A stretch of DNA of 58,252 nt from Candidatus Cryptobacteroides sp. (GTDB lineage: Bacteria > Bacteroidota > Bacteroidia > Bacteroidales > UBA932). Under the pieces are notes generated by a model. It made no database searches. It was not told where the DNA came from and worked only from the letters and a program-made list of their open reading frames with translations. The stretch's first letter is position 1; each line of letters opens with the position of its first letter. Positions 40,149 to 50,493 of this stretch are shown here, one piece after another. The translations under genes were made by a program, and so were the position numbers. Location of the stretch: assembly GCA_029257745.1 (NCBI GenBank), contig JARIAS010000063.1:1-58252 (forward strand), in the 5' to 3' direction.

Positions 40149-41597
40149 ATGGCTAGAAAAAAATTGGATCTTGTTTTAGAAAATGTTGAAATTGAGGCAG
40201 TTGCTGCTGAAGGTAAGGCTTTAGCACATCTTGAAGATGGCCGAATTGTCTTTGTTGAGTTTGCAGTACCAGGAGATATTGTAGATATTAGAGTAACAAA
40301 AAAGAAAAAAAATTATATGGAAGGTACAATAGTAAAACTAGTAAAGCCTTCCGATAGACGTTTAGAGGCATTTTGTGAACATTTTGGCGTTTGCGGTGGC
40401 TGTAAATGGCAGTCTCTCCCCTATGATATGCAATTAGAAGCTAAAACAAAACAAGTTAATGATCAGTTATCAAGGATAGGACATCTTAGTTTTTCAGAGG
40501 TTAGACCTGCCCTTGCATCTGATAATACTAAGTACTATCGCAATAAATTGGAATATTCATTTTCAACAAAGCGTTGGATATTAAGGGATGAAGATGAGCA
40601 AAATATACCTGATAATGAAAAACAAGGCTTAGGTTTTCATGTTGGTCGCTTTTTTGATAAGGTATTAGATATTAAAAAATGTTATCTACAAAAGGAACCA
40701 TCAAATGCAATACGTTTATTTATAAAGAATTATGCACTTGAACATAATTTAGACTTTTTTGATATCAGGGAAAATAAGGGTTATCTTAGAAATTTGTTTA
40801 TACGTTCCAATGAGGCAGGTGACTTTATGATTATACTTTGCTTTTTCTATGATGACAAAGATAGTCGCAATCCCCTACTGGATAGTTTATTAGAAGCATT
40901 CCCGCAAATTACATCATTATATTATGTCATAAATACTAAGCTAAATGATAGCATTAGTGATCAGGAGTGTATCCTATATAAAGGTGATGAAGTCTTATTA
41001 GAGAGTATGGAAAATCTTAGCTTTCGAATAGGACCAAAATCTTTTTATCAGACTAATAGTCAGCAAGCATATAAGCTTTATTCTGTAACAAGAGATTTTG
41101 CAGAATTACGAGGAGATGAAGTAGTATATGATTTATATACAGGTACGGGCACTATTGCACAGTTTGTTGCGTCTAAGGCTAAAAAAGTAATAGGTATTGA
41201 ATATGTGCCTGAAGCAATAGAAGATGCCAAAGTCAATGCGAAAAATAACAATATTGATAATTGTTCATTTTTTGCAGGAGATATGAAAGATATATTAACT
41301 GATGATTTTGTTAAAGAACAGGGCAAGCCAGATTTGATAATACTTGACCCTCCCCGTGCAGGTATACACCCTGACGTCGCAAATGTTATATTAAATGCAG
41401 AGGCTGAAAAAATAGTCTATGTAAGTTGCAATCCAGCCTCACAGGCTAGAGATTTAGCAATAATTTGCAGGGACTATAAAATAGATAAAATACAGCCCGT
41501 AGATATGTTCCCACATACACATCATGTAGAAAATGTAGTAAGATTAACTAGAAAAAGTCAGGAAGAAATACAGGAAGTTCTACAAAATAATTCTTAA
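40149..41597 (+). CDS. rlmD: 23S rRNA (uracil(1939)-C(5))-methyltransferase RlmD-like
   Basis: TRAM-like N-terminus, CEHFGVCGGCKWQSLPYDMQLEAK FeS motif, FYQTNSQQA, YDLYTGTGTIAQFVA, LDPPRAGIHPDV, IVYVSCNPASQARDL. Confidence 0.95.
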   Translation: MARKKLDLVLENVEIEAVAAEGKALAHLEDGRIVFVEFAVPGDIVDIRVTKKKKNYMEGTIVKLVKPSDRRLEAFCEHFGVCGGCKWQSLPYDMQLEAKTKQVNDQLSRIGHLSFSEVRPALASDNTKYYRNKLEYSFSTKRWILRDEDEQNIPDNEKQGLGFHVGRFFDKVLDIKKCYLQKEPSNAIRLFIKNYALEHNLDFFDIRENKGYLRNLFIRSNEAGDFMIILCFFYDDKDSRNPLLDSLLEAFPQITSLYYVINTKLNDSISDQECILYKGDEVLLESMENLSFRIGPKSFYQTNSQQAYKLYSVTRDFAELRGDEVVYDLYTGTGTIAQFVASKAKKVIGIEYVPEAIEDAKVNAKNNNIDNCSFFAGDMKDILTDDFVKEQGKPDLIILDPPRAGIHPDVANVILNAEAEKIVYVSCNPASQARDLAIICRDYKIDKIQPVDMFPHTHHVENVVRLTRKSQEEIQEVLQNNS

Positions 41598-41602
41598 CTT
41601 TG
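41595..41602 (+). promoter_or_regulatory. -7 box TAACTTTG for the calcium/sodium antiporter gene
   Basis: TAACTTTG overlaps the rlmD stop codon, 20 nt upstream of ATG 41623. Confidence 0.45.
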
Positions 41603-41622
41603 TAAGATTGTTGCAATAAATT

Positions 41623-42585
41623 ATGATTATAGACAGTATCCTTTTTTTAGTAGCCTTATCCCTTATAATTTTAGGAGCTAATTATCTAGTTGATGGTGCT
41701 TCATCATTAGCTAGAAAGATGGGACTTAGCGATTTTCTCATTGGATTGACTATTGTAGGTATGGGAACATCTGCACCGGAACTTGTGGTAAGTATGATGG
41801 CAGCTTATAGAGGAAGTGCTGATATTGCTCTAGGTAATGTGTTAGGTTCCAATATATTTAATACACTACTAATTTTAGGTGTAACTGCATTGATACGTCC
41901 TATAACAATAAGTAAAAAGGTACAAAGGCAGGATTTACCAATGAATATTTTTACAGTCTTGCTAGTCATAATTCTTGCATTTTTCCATATATATCTAACA
42001 AAGGGTGAAGCACAATATACATTTGGACTAATTGATGGTATAATATTCTTATCTGTATTCATTACTTATTTATGCTATTCATATTTTAAAACTAATAATG
42101 ATGAAAATCAGATAGATAATAATACAAAAAATATTAAACTCCCCGTATCTATATTTATGATACTTGCTTCACTTGTTGCTCTAGTATATGGTGGTAAATT
42201 ATTTATTGATAAAGCAATTATTTTAGCTAATTATATAGGCATTAGTGAAAAATTTATGGCAATCATTATCCTTGCAGCAGGTACATCTATGCCAGAATTA
42301 GCAATATGTATAGTATCAGCACTTAAGAAAAAGGCAGATTTAGCACTTGGTAATATCATTGGTTCTAATATATTCAATATACTATTGATACTAGGTTCAT
42401 CTGCACTAATACAAGACTTAAATTTTTCCAATATTAATATAGTGGATATATCTGTTTTATTACTTAGTACAGTATTAGTCTTAGTCTTTACACTAATCAG
42501 TAAAAGAAAGATAAGCAGATTATCTGCATTCATATTACTAGTATTGGATATTTTTTATTTTACATGGCTCTACTATAATATGTAG
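41623..42585 (+). CDS. Calcium/sodium antiporter (CaCA family)
   Basis: Duplicated alpha-repeats GMGTSAPELVVSMMAAYRGSADIALGNVLGSNIFNTLLILG and AAGTSMPELAICIVSALKKKADLALGNIIGSNIFNILLILG. Confidence 0.95.
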   Translation: MIIDSILFLVALSLIILGANYLVDGASSLARKMGLSDFLIGLTIVGMGTSAPELVVSMMAAYRGSADIALGNVLGSNIFNTLLILGVTALIRPITISKKVQRQDLPMNIFTVLLVIILAFFHIYLTKGEAQYTFGLIDGIIFLSVFITYLCYSYFKTNNDENQIDNNTKNIKLPVSIFMILASLVALVYGGKLFIDKAIILANYIGISEKFMAIIILAAGTSMPELAICIVSALKKKADLALGNIIGSNIFNILLILGSSALIQDLNFSNINIVDISVLLLSTVLVLVFTLISKRKISRLSAFILLVLDIFYFTWLYYNM

Positions 42586-42602
42586 GCATAAAATATTACA
42601 TT

Positions 42603-43883
42603 ATGGCGTTTAAAGCAACCAATTATAAATTAATGAATGTGGCTACTTCTAGAGTATTTGATGATGAAGGCTGGACACTTTCAGATCCTTTATCTGACGA
42701 AGCATCATTACTTAGAGCAGTCTACGAAAAAAGGCTATTTACGCCTTGCGATGATTTAAAAGGCATATATCGCTATGCCAATTGGTTACCAATATCAAGG
42801 ATATTAAAGAACTCATCAGCACCTATAACATATAAGAGTATAGGTATAGCGAATAAATTAGGTTTGAATAATCTATATATAACCTTTTCAGGATATTGGC
42901 CTAAGATGGGGGCAATGATGGAAACATGTTCTTTTAAGGAAACAGAGGCATATTCTGTATGTGCAAAACTACCAAAAAGCAAAAAAATACTTATTGTACA
43001 ATCAGCTGGTAACACAGCAAGGGCCTTTGCTAAGGTATGCTCTGATAATAATATCCCTCTAATAATATGTATTCCAGAAGATTGTATACATGATCTTTGG
43101 TTTAGAAAAAAACTGAAATCTTGTGTTAAGGTAATTGCAACACCCAATGGATCAGATTATTATGATGCTATAACACTAGGAGAAAAATTGGCACAGGATC
43201 CTATGTTTATGCTTGAAGGTGGTGCTAAGAATATAGCAAGAAGAGATGGTATGGGGACCACTGTATTATCTGCCGTTGAAAAAATAGGACGTATACCTGA
43301 CGCTTATTTTCAAGCTGTGGGCAGTGGTACAGGTGCAATAGCAGCATGGGAGAATTGCCAAAGATTGCAAGATGATGGGCGTTTTGGTAAAAATAATATG
43401 AGAATTTATACTTCACAAAATATCCCTTTTACTATAATGTATGATTCATGGAAGGCTGATTCAAGGGAATTATTGGCCATTAGTCCTGAAGACTCAAGGC
43501 ACAAGGTAGAAGTTATTTTGGCTAAGGTCTTATCTAATAGAAAACCTCCATATAGTATAGCAGGAGGACTCTATGACATATTAAAGGCCTCTAATGGAGA
43601 TATGTTTGCCGTAACTAATGATGAGATTATATATTGGCTAATGCAATTCTTAAATACAGAAGGAGTGGATATTTTGCCTGCTGCTGCAAGTGCTGTTGCT
43701 GCTTTAGATAAGGCTGTAAAAGAAAATGTAGTAGATAAAGACGAGTGTATTATGCTAAATATTACAGGTGGTGGTATGTTAAATGCAACACAAGCTGGTT
43801 TTTATCGTAAAGAAGCAGATTTAATACTAAGTCATGATTTAGAGGCTGATGAAATAATAGCAAACGTAAAAAAAATACTATAA
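42603..43883 (+). CDS. Cysteate synthase-like PLP-dependent enzyme (threonine synthase superfamily)
   Basis: GYWPKMGAMMETCSFKETEAYSVCA (PLP lysine context; AAG 42936-42938), QSAGNTARAFAKVCSDN, FQAVGSGTGAIAAWE. Resembles sequences annotated as cysteate synthase in Bacteroidales. Confidence 0.75.
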   Translation: MAFKATNYKLMNVATSRVFDDEGWTLSDPLSDEASLLRAVYEKRLFTPCDDLKGIYRYANWLPISRILKNSSAPITYKSIGIANKLGLNNLYITFSGYWPKMGAMMETCSFKETEAYSVCAKLPKSKKILIVQSAGNTARAFAKVCSDNNIPLIICIPEDCIHDLWFRKKLKSCVKVIATPNGSDYYDAITLGEKLAQDPMFMLEGGAKNIARRDGMGTTVLSAVEKIGRIPDAYFQAVGSGTGAIAAWENCQRLQDDGRFGKNNMRIYTSQNIPFTIMYDSWKADSRELLAISPEDSRHKVEVILAKVLSNRKPPYSIAGGLYDILKASNGDMFAVTNDEIIYWLMQFLNTEGVDILPAAASAVAALDKAVKENVVDKDECIMLNITGGGMLNATQAGFYRKEADLILSHDLEADEIIANVKKIL

Positions 43884-43886
43884 GAT

Positions 43887-44831
43887 ATGAAACAAATATT
43901 AATTGCATTATCTCAAGATCTAGAAAAGATAATACAAACAGATTCACTTGCAAAAAAATTAGACATAGCTACTTATACACATAAACTAGTCGAAAATCCT
44001 AAAGATTTTTTACATGAAAGTATAGATTCTTTAACTCATTTTGGATTAAAACTACTATTAGTTATAGTGCTTTATATAGTAGGTTCTATTATAATAAGGT
44101 GGATTAAAAATAGTCTAAAAAGATTTTTTAAGAAGAGAAATACGGAACAGACAGTCGCTTCTTTTACTGTAAGCTTAACATCAGTAGCTTTAACAGTTTT
44201 GCTTATAGTATCTGTTGTAGGCTTACTTGGTATAAATACTACCTCAATAGCAGCCTTATTTGCAGCCGGAGGTATGGCAATTGGTATGGCACTTACAGGT
44301 ACATTACAAAATTTTGCAGGTGGATTAATGATACTTATTTTCAAGCCTTTTAAAGCTGGAGATCAGATTAAAACACAAAATTATGAAGGTTTTGTAAGCT
44401 CTATTAATATTGTCAGTACTAGGATACGTACCTTTAACAATTCTATTGTAGTAATGCCTAATGGTGCATTGTTCAATAGTAATTTAACTAATGTATCTGA
44501 GACAAAGGCTCATAGAGTAACATGGAAGGTTGGGGTTTGCTATGGTGTTGATTCCCAAAAAGTAAGAGAAGTAATATTAGATATTCTTAATAGGGATACA
44601 CGTATTTTGCATGCTAATAATGACAATCCTATAATTTCAAATCCTGCAGTTAATCTAAGTGCATTAAATGATAGTAGTGTAGAGTTTTATGTGAAGGCAT
44701 GGACAAGTTATGAGGATTATTGGTCTGTATTTTATGAAGTTTTGGAGAAGATATACACAGAATTACCAAAACAAGGCATAGATTTTCCTTTCCCTCAATT
44801 GGATGTTCATTTACATAAAAATGAAAATTAA
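43887..44831 (+). CDS. Small-conductance mechanosensitive ion channel (MscS family)
   Basis: GINTTSIAALFAAGGMAIGMALTGTLQNFAGGLMILIFKPFKAGDQI, NSIVVMPNGALFNSNLTN. Confidence 0.94.
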   Translation: MKQILIALSQDLEKIIQTDSLAKKLDIATYTHKLVENPKDFLHESIDSLTHFGLKLLLVIVLYIVGSIIIRWIKNSLKRFFKKRNTEQTVASFTVSLTSVALTVLLIVSVVGLLGINTTSIAALFAAGGMAIGMALTGTLQNFAGGLMILIFKPFKAGDQIKTQNYEGFVSSINIVSTRIRTFNNSIVVMPNGALFNSNLTNVSETKAHRVTWKVGVCYGVDSQKVREVILDILNRDTRILHANNDNPIISNPAVNLSALNDSSVEFYVKAWTSYEDYWSVFYEVLEKIYTELPKQGIDFPFPQLDVHLHKNEN

Positions 44832-44847
44832 TAATCTATTTTAAAAT

Positions 44848-44880
44848 AAAATCCGAGCAAATTTCTGCTCGGATTTTTTA
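44848..44880. terminator. Intrinsic terminator between convergent mscS-like and acyltransferase genes
   Basis: aaaatccgagca aatttc tgctcggatttttt hairpin. Confidence 0.85.
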
Positions 44881-44892
44881 TTGTATTAGATA

Positions 44893-46047
44893 CTACATTA
44901 TTCCAATATTTTCTTTTGCTACAATTGGATTAGCATATATGCCATAGAATATATCTCTTAGTTCTTCCTTATTAAGTTCTAATTCTACACTGCTTAGTTG
45001 TTTTTCAGTGTATGAAAGAAATTTATTCATTTGCTCTTCAGTATACATGGCCTTGTATTTATCTTGTTTATGGAGCAAATCATAGGCAATATAATTATTA
45101 GGCCATAGCTTATATGCTTCTATAATACGTTGGTCAATATTCGCCCTGAGCATTTGATACTTTTCATTCCTATTCTTTTCGTCAGCTTTAGCAAGTTCTT
45201 CTCTTGTAATAGGTTTGGCAATGCTAAGATGTATATTACCTTTTTGTTGCTGTATACCCATCATAATACTCTCTAAATCTTCTGTTTCTGATTTTTTATA
45301 AGTAGAGTATCTTGAAATTAGAGTTTCTCTTGCCTTACGTATATCACAAGGTTCATATTCATATGATATACTAAGTGGTACTATGTGTAATTCTGCAAAA
45401 TTTTCTTCAAAACTTTTACTACCACTCATATCAAACATTTTTAAGATACCTTGTTCAGTCTTATCTAAGCCATCTTTTGCCCTACCCTCTTTTTGAGCTA
45501 TCCAAATAGATGATTTTCCACTGATTATAGACTGTCTTATATATTTAGATAAAAGCTGTGATGATAAATATAGACTTCTAGCATTAATTCCTCTAATGAC
45601 TTTAATCATTCTGTTAGAACGTATCAAATATTCTACATATTGATTAGTCAATAAATTATCCCCTACTGCAATTTCAGTTAGATCTAAGCCATTTTCATTT
45701 AGAACAATCTGTGTTATGGCGGGGTCGAGAATAATGTCTCTATGATTGGAGATTGCTAAATATCTACTATTCAAGTTTTTTAGATATTCTTCACCATCAT
45801 AAGTAAATTGTTTCGCAGTATTTTTAAGTACCCATCTAACAAAGTTAGCCATAACCAACTCTTGAAACTCATTGACAGTTTTAATATTTGATAGAATATT
45901 TTTCAAATAGTCTTTATCCTTGTCAGGGAACATTATCTTTGATACTTGAGCAACAAAAGGATGTTCTGCAACTTTAGATAAGGCAAGTGATGCCTCTTCA
46001 TCTGAATAAGGTCTTATATTTTCAAATTCATTATTTTCTTGACACAT
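44893..46047 (-). CDS. Glycerophosphate/1-acyl-glycerol acyltransferase-like protein
   Basis: YLAISNHRDIILDPA (NHxxxxD acyltransferase motif), SSIWIAQKEGRAKDG. Confidence 0.82.
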   Translation of the reverse strand: MCQENNEFENIRPYSDEEASLALSKVAEHPFVAQVSKIMFPDKDKDYLKNILSNIKTVNEFQELVMANFVRWVLKNTAKQFTYDGEEYLKNLNSRYLAISNHRDIILDPAITQIVLNENGLDLTEIAVGDNLLTNQYVEYLIRSNRMIKVIRGINARSLYLSSQLLSKYIRQSIISGKSSIWIAQKEGRAKDGLDKTEQGILKMFDMSGSKSFEENFAELHIVPLSISYEYEPCDIRKARETLISRYSTYKKSETEDLESIMMGIQQQKGNIHLSIAKPITREELAKADEKNRNEKYQMLRANIDQRIIEAYKLWPNNYIAYDLLHKQDKYKAMYTEEQMNKFLSYTEKQLSSVELELNKEELRDIFYGIYANPIVAKENIGIM

Positions 46048-46114
46048 AGTAAATCCTAATTAGAAAGCGACAAAGCTATAAAAATAAAAGGAGTATAACA
46101 AAATATAGCTTGGC

Positions 46115-47269
46115 TTATGCTGTTAATTTTTGCATAAGTTCATCAAAATTGCATTTTTCCTCTGAATATGCCTGGCCAAAAGCAATACCATCTCCTAAAA
46201 TTTCAAATTTAGCATCTTCTGCTAACTGATTCATAATTTTTATACTTCCCCCCATCCAAGTAAATGAGCCAAAGCCAAAGAAGCGTCTATTTTTTAACAT
46301 TCTAGACTTTAATCCATATAAAAATTCTCTTACCGCAGGATAAGCATCGTTATTATAAGTAGGAGAGCCTATAATGATTGTATCATACTTAAAAGCAGCG
46401 GCATATGCGTATGAAAGATGCGATTTATTGAGGTTGATTATATCATACTCAATCCCCTGTTGTTTGAGTCTTTCAGCAAGAGCAAAAGCGGCTTTTTCTG
46501 TATTCCCATACATGCTGGCATATACTAGGCAGACTCCCCTATCAGCTTGATATTGACTTAATTTTTGATATAGAGCTATAACCTTATCAGCTTCTTTTTC
46601 CCATATTGGGCCATGAGTACTACATATTCTGCTTATTTTATATGCAGAGATTTTACGAAGTGCAGCTTGAATAGAGCTACCATATTTTCCCATAATATTA
46701 GAATAATATCTGATCATCTCTCCCCTGCTTTCCTCAAATTTATCATGCTTATCACCGTCTACTGCACCAAAGCAACCAAAGACATCGCCTGCAAAAAGGC
46801 TTTCTTCTTCCACATAGTAGGTCATCATAGTTTCAGGCCAATGTACCATAGGAGTCATCTTAAAAAGCAGACTGGCTCCACCAAGTTCTATTAGTTCCCC
46901 ATCTTTTACCTCTCTAAGATTTTGATTTATATTATGATAGCCCTTAATCATAGGCAAGGCCTGTTTACTAGCTATTATCTCTATATTGGGATTAAGTTCT
47001 ATTATAGAGAGCATAAGAGCCGAATGGTCAGGCTCCATATGATTAACTACTAAATAATCTATCTTTCTATCAGCAATTTCTTCTTTAATATTTGCAAGAA
47101 ATTGTTCTTTGAAATCTACTTCTGCAGTGTCTATTAATGCAACTTTATCATCACCTAAAACTAGATATGAGTTGTATGTAACACCTTTGTCTAAAGGCCA
47201 CTGATTTTCAAATAATTTGCTACTGTGATCATCTACTCCTATATAACGTAGTCTTTCAGATAGTTTCAT
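46115..47269 (-). CDS. A-type flavoprotein / flavodiiron protein (FprA family)
   Basis: NHMEPDHSALML diiron motif, CSTHGPIW, flavodoxin domain VCLVYASMYGNTEKAAFALAERL, IIGSPTYNNDAYPAVREFL. Confidence 0.93.
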   Translation of the reverse strand: MKLSERLRYIGVDDHSSKLFENQWPLDKGVTYNSYLVLGDDKVALIDTAEVDFKEQFLANIKEEIADRKIDYLVVNHMEPDHSALMLSIIELNPNIEIIASKQALPMIKGYHNINQNLREVKDGELIELGGASLLFKMTPMVHWPETMMTYYVEEESLFAGDVFGCFGAVDGDKHDKFEESRGEMIRYYSNIMGKYGSSIQAALRKISAYKISRICSTHGPIWEKEADKVIALYQKLSQYQADRGVCLVYASMYGNTEKAAFALAERLKQQGIEYDIINLNKSHLSYAYAAAFKYDTIIIGSPTYNNDAYPAVREFLYGLKSRMLKNRRFFGFGSFTWMGGSIKIMNQLAEDAKFEILGDGIAFGQAYSEEKCNFDELMQKLTA

Positions 47270-47484
47270 AAGTATACTAATTATGTTGTTATTAATTTGT
47301 AGTTATATTACAAATATAATATAATTTGAATATATCCATAGTTTAATTTTATTTATATTTTCTGTCAAAATATTGTATAAAAATCAAATATATAATTATT
47401 CATATCGATATATTTTTCAGAATTGATGAAAAAATTCGTATATTTACGTGATTTGAATATTGACAGGATAAAAAGTATTAATAT

Positions 47485-48093
47485 ATGCACAACAAATTGC
47501 AAGAATTGACTGATAAGCTCTACAATGAGGGCTTGTCAAAGGGTAAAGAAGCAGGAGAAGAAATCCTAGCTCAATCAAAAAAACAAGCAGAAGAGATTAT
47601 TGCTAAGGCTAAGGAAGAGGCCAAAAGTATAAAAGAAAAGGCTGAGCAAGAGGCTAATGATTTTAAGCTTAAAATAGAAAATGAGGTTAAAATGGCAGCT
47701 AGCCAAGCTCTTCAAGCTACTAAGAAAGATATAGAGAATCTTATCATAGCAAATATCTCTGATAGCAAAGTAAGTCAAGAAATGAAGGATACAGCCTTTG
47801 TTAAAGAACTTATAACAGAGATTGCTAAGCACTTCAATACCGATGAAGCAAAAGACTTAGAGTTCATACTTCCTGCAAAACTTCAGTCAGATTTAGAACC
47901 ATATATCACTAGTGAACTATCAAAAGTATTATCTAAAGAGATTAGTGCAAGTTTTTCAAAGCAATTATCTTCAGGCTTCAAAATAGGTCCTAAGGATGGT
48001 AGCTACTATATAAGTCTTACAGAGGAGAGTTTTAAAGATCTTATCTCTGGATATATGAGGGAAAAAACAAAGAAAATACTATTTGGTGAATAA
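47485..48093 (+). CDS. ntpE: V-type ATP synthase subunit E
   Basis: Coiled-coil A/K/E-rich N-terminus (EEILAQSKKQAEEIIAKAKEEAKSIKEKAEQEANDF); first gene of a V-ATPase operon. Confidence 0.85.
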   Translation: MHNKLQELTDKLYNEGLSKGKEAGEEILAQSKKQAEEIIAKAKEEAKSIKEKAEQEANDFKLKIENEVKMAASQALQATKKDIENLIIANISDSKVSQEMKDTAFVKELITEIAKHFNTDEAKDLEFILPAKLQSDLEPYITSELSKVLSKEISASFSKQLSSGFKIGPKDGSYYISLTEESFKDLISGYMREKTKKILFGE

Positions 48094-48105
48094 ACTTGTA
48101 AGCGA

Positions 48106-48720
48106 ATGAATAATTACGAATATATCATCGCCAGCTTGCCAAATCTTAGAATAGATATAGATAGCCAAGACTCTCTTAATGAGCAGGATATCTATGAATT
48201 TATCCTTGATAATTGTAGCGAAAAAGATAGAGAGAAAATTAATTTTCTGCTATCATCATATGATGAAAATCAACTCAATAAAGACTTTTATCTTAAGGCC
48301 TTGTCTAGTAGAAATACTTTTATTGCTGAATATTTTAATTTTGACTTATTATTAAAAAATCTAAAGGTTAAGCATATTAATAAGGCATTAGGAAGAGATG
48401 ACAATCAAGATATTTTCTTGGAGTCAAGAGGTGAAATTGAAGAGTCAGAAGATATTAATAAGGCTTTAAGTCAAGATAATCTGCTACAAAAGGAAAGAGA
48501 TATTGACGCTATCGTTTGGAAAAAAGTTGAAGAACTTAATTGTTTTGATTACTTCAATTTAAATGTTGTTTTAGGTTTTATCATAAAGCTTAATATTGTT
48601 TTAAGATGGCTAAAACTTGATAAAGAAGAGGGAAAGAAACTCTTTAGACAATTGGTTGAAGAGATAAGGGGCAGTTTTAAAGGTGTTCCTGAGAATATTA
48701 GCGGTAATATAAAAAAATAA
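48106..48720 (+). CDS. DUF2764 family protein of V-ATPase operon
   Basis: YEYIIASLPNLRID...AEYFNFDLLLKNLKVKHINKALGRD, at the conserved position between subunits E and A. Confidence 0.8.
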   Translation: MNNYEYIIASLPNLRIDIDSQDSLNEQDIYEFILDNCSEKDREKINFLLSSYDENQLNKDFYLKALSSRNTFIAEYFNFDLLLKNLKVKHINKALGRDDNQDIFLESRGEIEESEDINKALSQDNLLQKERDIDAIVWKKVEELNCFDYFNLNVVLGFIIKLNIVLRWLKLDKEEGKKLFRQLVEEIRGSFKGVPENISGNIKK

Positions 48721-48729
48721 AAACAAAAT

Positions 48730-50493
48730 ATGGGTAATACTAAAACAACAGGACAGGTAACAGGTATAGTTGCTAACTTAGTAACTGTACAGACTAATGG
48801 TCCTGTATCAGAAAATGAGCTTTGCTATATTGATATAAAAGATACAAAATTACTTGCAGAGGTTATCAAAGTAAATGGTAAATATGCTTCTGTACAAGTT
48901 TTTGAAAGCACTAGAGGATTGAAAAATGGAGATAAAGTGGAGTTTGAAGGCAGAATGTTAGAAACTACACTTGGTCCAGGTCTGTTATCCAGTGTATATG
49001 ATGGTCTTCAAAATGACCTTACAACAATGGAAGACGTCTTCTTAAAAAGAGGAGAGTATACAGATCCTCTAAACCATGAAAAATTGTGGGACTTTACTCC
49101 CCTTGCAAAAGAAGGTGACAAAGTAGAGGCCGCAGACTGGTTAGGAGAAGTTAAAGAAGGCTGGTTGCCTCATAAAATTATGGTGCCTTTTAGTTTTAAT
49201 GCTAAATATAGTGTAAAATCCATTGCAAAGGCAGGACAATATAATATAGACCATGAGATTGCTGTGCTTGTAGATGAGGAAGGTGGAGAGCACAAGGTAA
49301 CAATGGTACAAAGGTGGCCAGTAAAACTTGCTGTAAAGGCATATAAAGAAAAACCTAGACCAGAGAAAATTATGGAAACTGGTGTAAGGGTTATTGACTC
49401 TTTCAACCCAATTGCAGAGGGTGGTACAGGCTTTATTCCAGGGCCATTCGGCTGTGGCAAAACAGTCTTACAACATGCTATCGCAAAGCAAGGTGAAGCA
49501 GACATAATAGTAATGGCTGCATGTGGAGAGCGTGCTAATGAGGTTGTTGAGATTTTTACAGAATTTCCTGAACTAATAGACCCTTATACAAAAAGGCATT
49601 TAATGGAACGTACTACTATTATATGTAATACTTCCAATATGCCAGTTGCAGCACGTGAGGCTTCTGTCTATACAGCAATGACTATATGCGAGTATTATAG
49701 AGCTATGGGACTAAGATGTCTATTACTAGCTGATTCTACTTCACGTTGGGCTCAGGCCTTACGTGAGATGAGTAATAGGATGGAAGAGCTTCCAGGAGCA
49801 GATGCCTTCCCTGTTGACTTATCAGCTATTATATCAAACTTCTATTCCAGAGCTGGTATGGTAGTTTTGAATAATGGTAGTAAGGGGGCTGTAACATTTA
49901 TAGGAACTGTATCCCCTGCTGGTGGTAACCTTAAAGAGCCTGTTACTGAGTCTACAAAGAAAGCAGCAAGATGTTTTTATGCCTTAGAGCAAAATAGAGC
50001 TGACCAAAAGAGGTATCCCGCAGTAAATCCTATTGATTCTTACTCAAAATATCTGGAATATCCTGAAATTAAGAACTATTTAGATACAAAGGTGGAAAAT
50101 GCTTGGGTTGATAAGATACAAGAAGCTAAAAATGTTGTAAGAAAGGGTCGTGAGGCTTATGAACAGATTAATATCTTAGGAGATGATGGTGTACCTATGG
50201 CTTATCATGAGATTTTCTGGAAGTCTGAATTGATTGACTTTGTCTTCTTACAACAGGACGCTTTTGACGAAATAGACAGTTTATGCCCAATGAATAGGCA
50301 ACAGTATATGCTAAATCTACTGTTAAATATCTGTAATACAGATTATAGCTTTGCTGATTACGAGCAATGTAGGGATGTCTTCAAAAATTCTATTAATCTA
50401 TTAAAACAGATGAACTATTCTGAATTTGAGTCAGAGGCATTTAATAAATTCCATAACGAACTAAATAATCTACTATCGCAATATGGCAAATAA
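48730..50493 (+). CDS. ntpA: V-type ATP synthase subunit A
   Basis: GPFGCGKTVLQHAIAKQGEADIIVMAACGERANEVVEIFTEFPEL, DSTSRWAQALREMSNRMEELPGADAFP. Confidence 0.97.
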   Translation: MGNTKTTGQVTGIVANLVTVQTNGPVSENELCYIDIKDTKLLAEVIKVNGKYASVQVFESTRGLKNGDKVEFEGRMLETTLGPGLLSSVYDGLQNDLTTMEDVFLKRGEYTDPLNHEKLWDFTPLAKEGDKVEAADWLGEVKEGWLPHKIMVPFSFNAKYSVKSIAKAGQYNIDHEIAVLVDEEGGEHKVTMVQRWPVKLAVKAYKEKPRPEKIMETGVRVIDSFNPIAEGGTGFIPGPFGCGKTVLQHAIAKQGEADIIVMAACGERANEVVEIFTEFPELIDPYTKRHLMERTTIICNTSNMPVAAREASVYTAMTICEYYRAMGLRCLLLADSTSRWAQALREMSNRMEELPGADAFPVDLSAIISNFYSRAGMVVLNNGSKGAVTFIGTVSPAGGNLKEPVTESTKKAARCFYALEQNRADQKRYPAVNPIDSYSKYLEYPEIKNYLDTKVENAWVDKIQEAKNVVRKGREAYEQINILGDDGVPMAYHEIFWKSELIDFVFLQQDAFDEIDSLCPMNRQQYMLNLLLNICNTDYSFADYEQCRDVFKNSINLLKQMNYSEFESEAFNKFHNELNNLLSQYGK

